Assembly (NCBI RefSeq): GCF_938045225.1
Contig: NZ_CALINL010000007.1
Span: 1 to 8,289 of the forward strand
DNA: 8,289 nucleotides
Origin: an uncultured Campylobacter sp.
GTDB taxonomy: Bacteria > Campylobacterota > Campylobacteria > Campylobacterales > Campylobacteraceae
Direction of reading: 5' to 3'
Positions 5,433 through 8,289 of this stretch are shown here, piece after piece. The stretch's first letter is position 1; the number at the start of each line of letters is the position of its first letter. A program made the translations under genes and the position numbers. The notes beneath the pieces are model-generated. The model ran no database searches. It was not told where the DNA came from and saw only the letters and a program-made list of their open reading frames with translations.

Positions 5433-6889
5433 CGCTCGATCCAGGCTAAAATTTTAGCCTCTATATCGCTCTTTGCGGCGATTTCATTGTGTACGGCGGC
5501 TTTTGTAAAGAGTGACTTTATCGCGCCGGGCACTTCATCCTTAAACTCCGCTGCCAAAGCCTCAAGCCCGCTTTTTTCGTCTTTTAGCATTTCGTTTTTT
5601 AGCGCTTTAAACATACTCGGAGCAAATTTGACCCAGTGCGCGGTCGACGTTATCACGCACGGACGCGCTAAATTCGCCGCCACTTTAAAGCATGTAGCCG
5701 TGTGCGGATCGACGGCGACGCCCTTTGCTGCCCACTCTTTTATGTATTTCTCGCACTCCGCGTCGCTGCAAAAATCAGCATCAAAGTCCTCTTTTAGCGC
5801 GTCTAGCTCGCTATTTGAAAGCTCGTAAAAGCCTTCACTCGCAAGATTATCCATCAGCTCTTTGGTTCGCACGGCGCCGAATTTATCAAAAAGCAACCTC
5901 TCGACGTTTGAAGAAACAAGGATATCCATCGCAGGGCTGATCGTCTTAACCAGGCTTTTGCCGCGCAGATCGTATCGCCCCTGCGTGAAAAACTCGGTAA
6001 GGATGTTGTTTGCGTTTGAGACGATTTTGATTTTGCCGATTTTCGCGCCCATTTTTTTAGCGTAGTATGCGCCTAGGGCGTTGCCGAAGTTGCCGCTAGG
6101 CACGACGATGTCAAACTCGCCCTTTAGCTCGCCCGTTTTGAGTAGATAAACGTAGGCATAAACGTGATAGATGATCTGAAATAAAATTCGACCGAAATTT
6201 ACCGAGTTCGCCGCCGAGAGCGAAAGTCCGGCCGCGCTTAGACGCTCTTTAAATTTCTCGCTAGCCAGCAGGCTTTTTAGCGCGCGCTGCGCATCGTCGA
6301 AGTTGCCCTCGATGCCGATTACTTTGAGGTTTGCGGCGTCGGCATTTATCATTTGTAGGCGCTGTACCTCACTCGTGCCGTCTTTTGGGTAGAGGCAAAC
6401 GACTTTAACGCCGGGCGCGTCCGCAAAGGTCTCGAGCGTCGCAGGCCCCGTGTCGCCGCTGGTGGCGCACATTATGAGGTATTTTTCGCCTCTTTTTGCG
6501 GCTAGCTCGCTAAGTAGCGCGCCAAACGGCTGCAATGCCATATCCTTAAAAGCGCGCGTAGGCCCGTGATAAAGCTCGTTTACATAGATGTTTTCGCCGA
6601 TTTTTCGCACTTGCACGGGATTTTGCGGATCGTCAAATCTCTCATACCGCTTCACCGCCCGCTCAAACATCGCCGCATCCGCGTCAAATCCAAATTTCTC
6701 TATGATTTTCAGAGCGATTTGCGCGTAGTTTAAATTTATAGCCTCTGCAAAAAAATTATCGTCCAGCCTAGGTAGCTGCGTCGGCGCGTAAAGCCCGCCG
6801 TGAGCGGAGCTGGGGCTAAGTAGCGCCTGGCTAAATTCCACGCTTTTTAGGCTCTCGCCCGCATTCGCTCTAGTTTGAAATAGCTTCAT
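5429..6889 (-). CDS. thrC: Threonine synthase
   Basis: A pyridoxal-phosphate enzyme that converts O-phosphohomoserine to threonine in the cytoplasm, the last step of threonine synthesis. Its 486 residues fit the longer threonine synthase class (E. coli ThrC is 428). Visible motifs are the N-terminal HGGLYAP (30-36), the substrate/cofactor stretch NELYHGPTRAFKDMALQPFG (104-123) with Lys115 as the expected Schiff-base lysine, CATSGDTGPAT (141-151), the phosphate-binding loop PSGNFGNALGAYYAKKMG (264-281), VDPHTA (393-398) and TAHWVKFAP (416-424). Its start overlaps the cutA stop by 4 nt, with AAGGAAA just upstream inside cutA, and its stop overlaps the kdsB start by 4 nt. It sits between lipopolysaccharide genes, which is not a pathway link but matches the lpxK-thrC-kdsB order I recall from C. 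jejuni. Confidence 0.97.
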   Translation of the reverse strand: MKLFQTRANAGESLKSVEFSQALLSPSSAHGGLYAPTQLPRLDDNFFAEAINLNYAQIALKIIEKFGFDADAAMFERAVKRYERFDDPQNPVQVRKIGENIYVNELYHGPTRAFKDMALQPFGALLSELAAKRGEKYLIMCATSGDTGPATLETFADAPGVKVVCLYPKDGTSEVQRLQMINADAANLKVIGIEGNFDDAQRALKSLLASEKFKERLSAAGLSLSAANSVNFGRILFQIIYHVYAYVYLLKTGELKGEFDIVVPSGNFGNALGAYYAKKMGAKIGKIKIVSNANNILTEFFTQGRYDLRGKSLVKTISPAMDILVSSNVERLLFDKFGAVRTKELMDNLASEGFYELSNSELDALKEDFDADFCSDAECEKYIKEWAAKGVAVDPHTATCFKVAANLARPCVITSTAHWVKFAPSMFKALKNEMLKDEKSGLEALAAEFKDEVPGAIKSLFTKAAVHNEIAAKSDIEAKILAWIER

Positions 6890-7188
6890 TTACTTTCCTT
6901 TTTTATCCATTTTTTGTATTTTTTGCTAGCTTTATCCGCCTTAAAAGCCACAATCTCTGGCAGATCGTAATCGTGATGTTTTGCGATAAATTTAGCGACT
7001 TTTTTAAATTTAACCGCGGTTTTTATGAGTAAGACCCGCTCCTTTTCGTCCTTTATCTCGCCGCCCCAAAAATAAACGCTATTTGCCTTAAAAACGCTGA
7101 CGCAAGCGGCAAATTTAGCTTTTACGAGCTTTTTGGCTAGAGCTTTGGCTGCAACCTTATCGGCGCAAGAAGTTAGTATGAATTTCAT
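6886..7188 (-). CDS. cutA: CutA-family divalent cation tolerance protein
   Basis: A small soluble protein of the CutA1 family, which forms very stable trimers of a PII-like ferredoxin fold. It was linked to copper tolerance in E. coli, but its physiological role is unsettled. The 100 residues cover the family domain: a beta-strand start MKFILTSCAD, AACVSV (27-32) at the usual ASCVxx position, YFWGGEIKDEKERVLLIKT (39-57) with the conserved W, E and IKT, and HHDYDLPEIVAF (71-82), matching the H-x-Y-x-x-PEI signature. The C-terminus is unusually lysine-rich (KASKKYKKWIKKESK). ATG 7188 follows AGGA at 7197-7200. That site lies within a perfect 17-bp palindrome just after the lpxK stop. Its own stop overlaps the thrC start by 4 nt. 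Confidence 0.92.
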   Translation of the reverse strand: MKFILTSCADKVAAKALAKKLVKAKFAACVSVFKANSVYFWGGEIKDEKERVLLIKTAVKFKKVAKFIAKHHDYDLPEIVAFKADKASKKYKKWIKKESK

Positions 7189-7196
7189 TTAAAGCG

Positions 7197-7213
7197 TCCT
7201 AAAATTTTTAGGA
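7197..7213 (-). promoter_or_regulatory. Palindrome covering the cutA ribosome binding site
   Basis: TCCTAAAATTTTTAGGA is an inverted repeat with 8-bp arms around one central base, between the lpxK stop (7216) and the cutA ATG (7188). On the mRNA, UCCUAAA can pair with UUUAGGA around a 3-nt loop, and the second arm holds the AGGA Shine-Dalgarno of cutA. The hairpin would hide that site unless ribosomes finishing lpxK, or another factor, open it. The palindrome is directly visible; the regulatory effect is inferred. The stem is mostly A-U, so it would be weak. Confidence 0.5.
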
Positions 7214-7215
7214 GA

Positions 7216-8130
7216 TTATAGAATTTTCTCTTTGATAATTCGTTTAAATTTATCCGCCAACGTCGTTTTTAGCGCGATAACGGAGAGCGGCAGGCCAAAC
7301 TCCTCCATCTTTACGGCGTCTTTTCGCGTGACCAAAAGCGAGGTCGCGCCGTAGCGGGTTAGGATTTCTACCAGCTCGTCTCGCGAAAACGCGTAGTGAT
7401 CGGGATATATCTCGCGCCCCACGCAAAGACTAAAATAAGGCTCCAAGCGCTGCGGATTTGCGATAGCGGTCACTAAAACCATCTTTTTAGTTTGATTTAT
7501 GATTTCACTTGTGCGCGTAAAATCCTCGCCCTCTTTTACGACGTAGTCGGCTTTGGCGTAAAATTTGCTCGGGTAGCGATACGCGCCGCTAGGCAGGACG
7601 AAATCAAAATACGGCTTTGCAGATGGGCGGATCAGGACGTTAAATTTTTTGATGTGAAATTTGCCGAAGCCGTCGTCTAGCAACACGTACTTTGCGCCTA
7701 AATTTAGGGCTTCTTTTATCGCGACGTCGCGGTTTTCGCTCACGATGACGTTTGCGTTTTTCACGCTTTTTGCGTACTCCATGGCTTCGTCGCCGCTAGC
7801 CGTGACGCCCACTAAAATTTCGCCCGAGATCGCAACCTTGACGAGGCCGCTTGAAGCCCTGCCGTAGCCTCGCAAAATAACGCAGCCGCCCTCAAATTCG
7901 TTTAAGATAGCAATACCGAGCGGCGTCTTTCCGCTGCCGCCTAGGGTTAAATTTCCGATGCTGATAATCGGGATATCAAAATCTAAAGTTTTACTAAACT
8001 TGGCCTTTAAAATCACGCTCGCACAGTAAAGCGCACTCAATGGCAAAAGCACTATAGCTAGGCACTTTTGCCACAAATTCGGAGCGTAAAAATACTCCTG
8101 CGCGAAGGCGTAAATTTTCCTTTTAAACAC
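7216..8130 (-). CDS. lpxK: Tetraacyldisaccharide 4'-kinase (lipid A 4'-kinase)
   Basis: A membrane-associated enzyme that phosphorylates the 4' position of the tetraacyldisaccharide lipid A precursor with ATP, giving lipid IVA, the Kdo acceptor. The 304 residues contain an N-terminal hydrophobic anchor (about 23-40), the Walker A loop ISIGNLTLGGSGKTP (56-70), ILRGYGR (85-91), SGDEAMEYA (112-120, usually GDEP), LLDDGFGKFHIKKF (150-163), LPSGAYRYP (179-187), AIANPQRLEPYF (222-233), YPDHYAF (242-248) and VTRKDAVK (267-274). The common DDGFQH reads DDGFGK here; the two acidic residues are kept, so activity is expected. The start is GTG at 8130, the only in-frame start before Met117 apart from rare codons, with an in-frame TAG shortly upstream. 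It overlaps the upstream stop by 8 nt (GTGTTTAA) and has no good Shine-Dalgarno, pointing to translational coupling. Confidence 0.95.
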   Translation of the reverse strand: MFKRKIYAFAQEYFYAPNLWQKCLAIVLLPLSALYCASVILKAKFSKTLDFDIPIISIGNLTLGGSGKTPLGIAILNEFEGGCVILRGYGRASSGLVKVAISGEILVGVTASGDEAMEYAKSVKNANVIVSENRDVAIKEALNLGAKYVLLDDGFGKFHIKKFNVLIRPSAKPYFDFVLPSGAYRYPSKFYAKADYVVKEGEDFTRTSEIINQTKKMVLVTAIANPQRLEPYFSLCVGREIYPDHYAFSRDELVEILTRYGATSLLVTRKDAVKMEEFGLPLSVIALKTTLADKFKRIIKEKIL

Positions 8131-8188
8131 GCGTTTTAGCTATCTCTCGCACGCTCTCGCAGATATAGGCGACCTCTTCGTCGCTAAG
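8123..8188 (-). CDS. C-terminal tail of the gene upstream of lpxK, resembling a DegT/DnrJ-type aminotransferase (partial)
   Basis: The last 21 residues before the TAA at 8123-8125 read LSDEEVAYICESVREIAKTRV. This resembles the usual C-terminus of DegT/DnrJ/EryC1/StrS sugar aminotransferases, where an L-[ST]-[DE]-E motif is followed by a final helix V..V...IREI. The match is short, so the family call is tentative. Codon use from about 8171 leftward (ATA, GCT AAA ACG) agrees with the Campylobacter genes. The stop overlaps the lpxK GTG start by 8 nt, so this is probably the preceding gene of the same operon. To its right the reading frame runs on into a valyl-tRNA synthetase-like stretch that does not belong to an aminotransferase. 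Confidence 0.45.
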   Translation of the reverse strand, partial: LSDEEVAYICESVREIAKTRV

Positions 8189-8289
8189 TGCCGTCTGCGC
8201 CTTGGGGTCCCAGTTGACGACGCGCACGCCGCGATAGATGAGCCCCTTGCGGTAGAGGTCGACGAAGACGTCGATGACGCTCTGGCTAC
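8171..8289 (-). other. Valyl-tRNA synthetase-like fragment, probably a chimeric end
   Basis: The 39 residues entering from the right edge carry VIDVFVDLYRKGLIYRG followed by VNWDPKAQTALSDEEV. This matches the ValRS catalytic region (..LYxKGLIYRGxRxVNWDPxxxTALSDEEV..) and especially the Bacteroidetes form as I recall it. In a real ValRS, a stretch such as xYKExxxxLYYxxY should follow; here the frame turns into YICESVREIAKTRV and stops. Codons are strongly G/C-ending (CTC, GTC, AAG, GGG), unlike lpxK or cutA. The join lies within the LSDEEV codons (8171-8188), which both proteins could share. I read it as an assembly chimera rather than a gene, so it should not be taken as this organism's valS. 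Confidence 0.7.

Noticed and set aside
5487..5828. A 113-codon plus-strand open frame inside thrC
   Set aside because: It is antisense to well-conserved threonine synthase sequence and Ser/Ala-rich, as expected of a shadow of GC-richer codons.
7660..7680. Possible inactive LpxK because DDGFQH reads DDGFGK
   Set aside because: The two aspartates are kept, all other motifs are present and the frame is intact; this looks like lineage variation.
1..8289. CRISPR array, prophage, toxin-antitoxin or defence system
   Set aside because: No regular repeat-spacer pattern, phage gene, small paired genes or nuclease/sensor domains were found; nearly all the sequence is accounted for by housekeeping genes.

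Overview
The window looks like a Campylobacter chromosome segment, probably from the higher-GC oral/gut group (C. showae, C. rectus, C. concisus relatives). The genus is inferred from three things. The hexamer AAATTT occurs more than 40 times. The order lpxK - thrC - kdsB matches the arrangement I recall from C. jejuni, here with cutA inserted. The tRNA-Gln begins with a U1-A72 pair, as expected where glutaminyl-tRNA is made by the GatCAB amidotransferase route. The species is not determined.

Layout, left to right. Positions 3-98 (+) hold the last 31 codons of an unrecognised protein. An AT-rich gap with TATAAT-like boxes leads to a GTG-started, five-helix membrane protein (263-862, +) of unknown function that is clearly more AT-rich than the rest. 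After a 248-bp gap with small palindromes comes ppk2 (1111-1920, -), divergent from dsbD (2059-3939, +); the two share a 138-bp promoter region. dsbD is followed by a solitary tRNA-Gln(CUG) gene (4031-4104, +) with its own TATAAT box. A 196-bp convergent gap contains a large imperfect hairpin.

The right half (4301-8130) is one minus-strand, operon-like block. In transcription order it is the end of an upstream gene, lpxK, cutA, thrC, kdsB and a YgbA-family gene. Gene ends overlap by 8 nt (upstream gene/lpxK) and 4 nt (cutA/thrC and thrC/kdsB), which suggests translational coupling. lpxK and kdsB serve lipid A-Kdo assembly, thrC makes threonine, cutA is a small trimeric metal-tolerance-family protein, and the YgbA-like protein belongs to a nitrosative-stress family. 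ppk2 and dsbD add polyphosphate/nucleotide and envelope thiol-redox functions.

The most anomalous point is the right edge. The terminal ORF reads as a Bacteroidetes-type valyl-tRNA synthetase piece fused in frame, at a shared LSDEEV stretch, to a tail resembling the C-terminus of a DegT/DnrJ-type aminotransferase. I read this as a probable assembly chimera, so sequence right of about 8171-8188 may not belong to this genome. I saw no mobile element, CRISPR array, phage module or new defence system. The other points of interest are a long cytoplasmic insert in DsbD, a palindrome covering the cutA ribosome-binding site, back-to-back -10 boxes between ppk2 and dsbD, and the extra CUG-reading tRNA-Gln.
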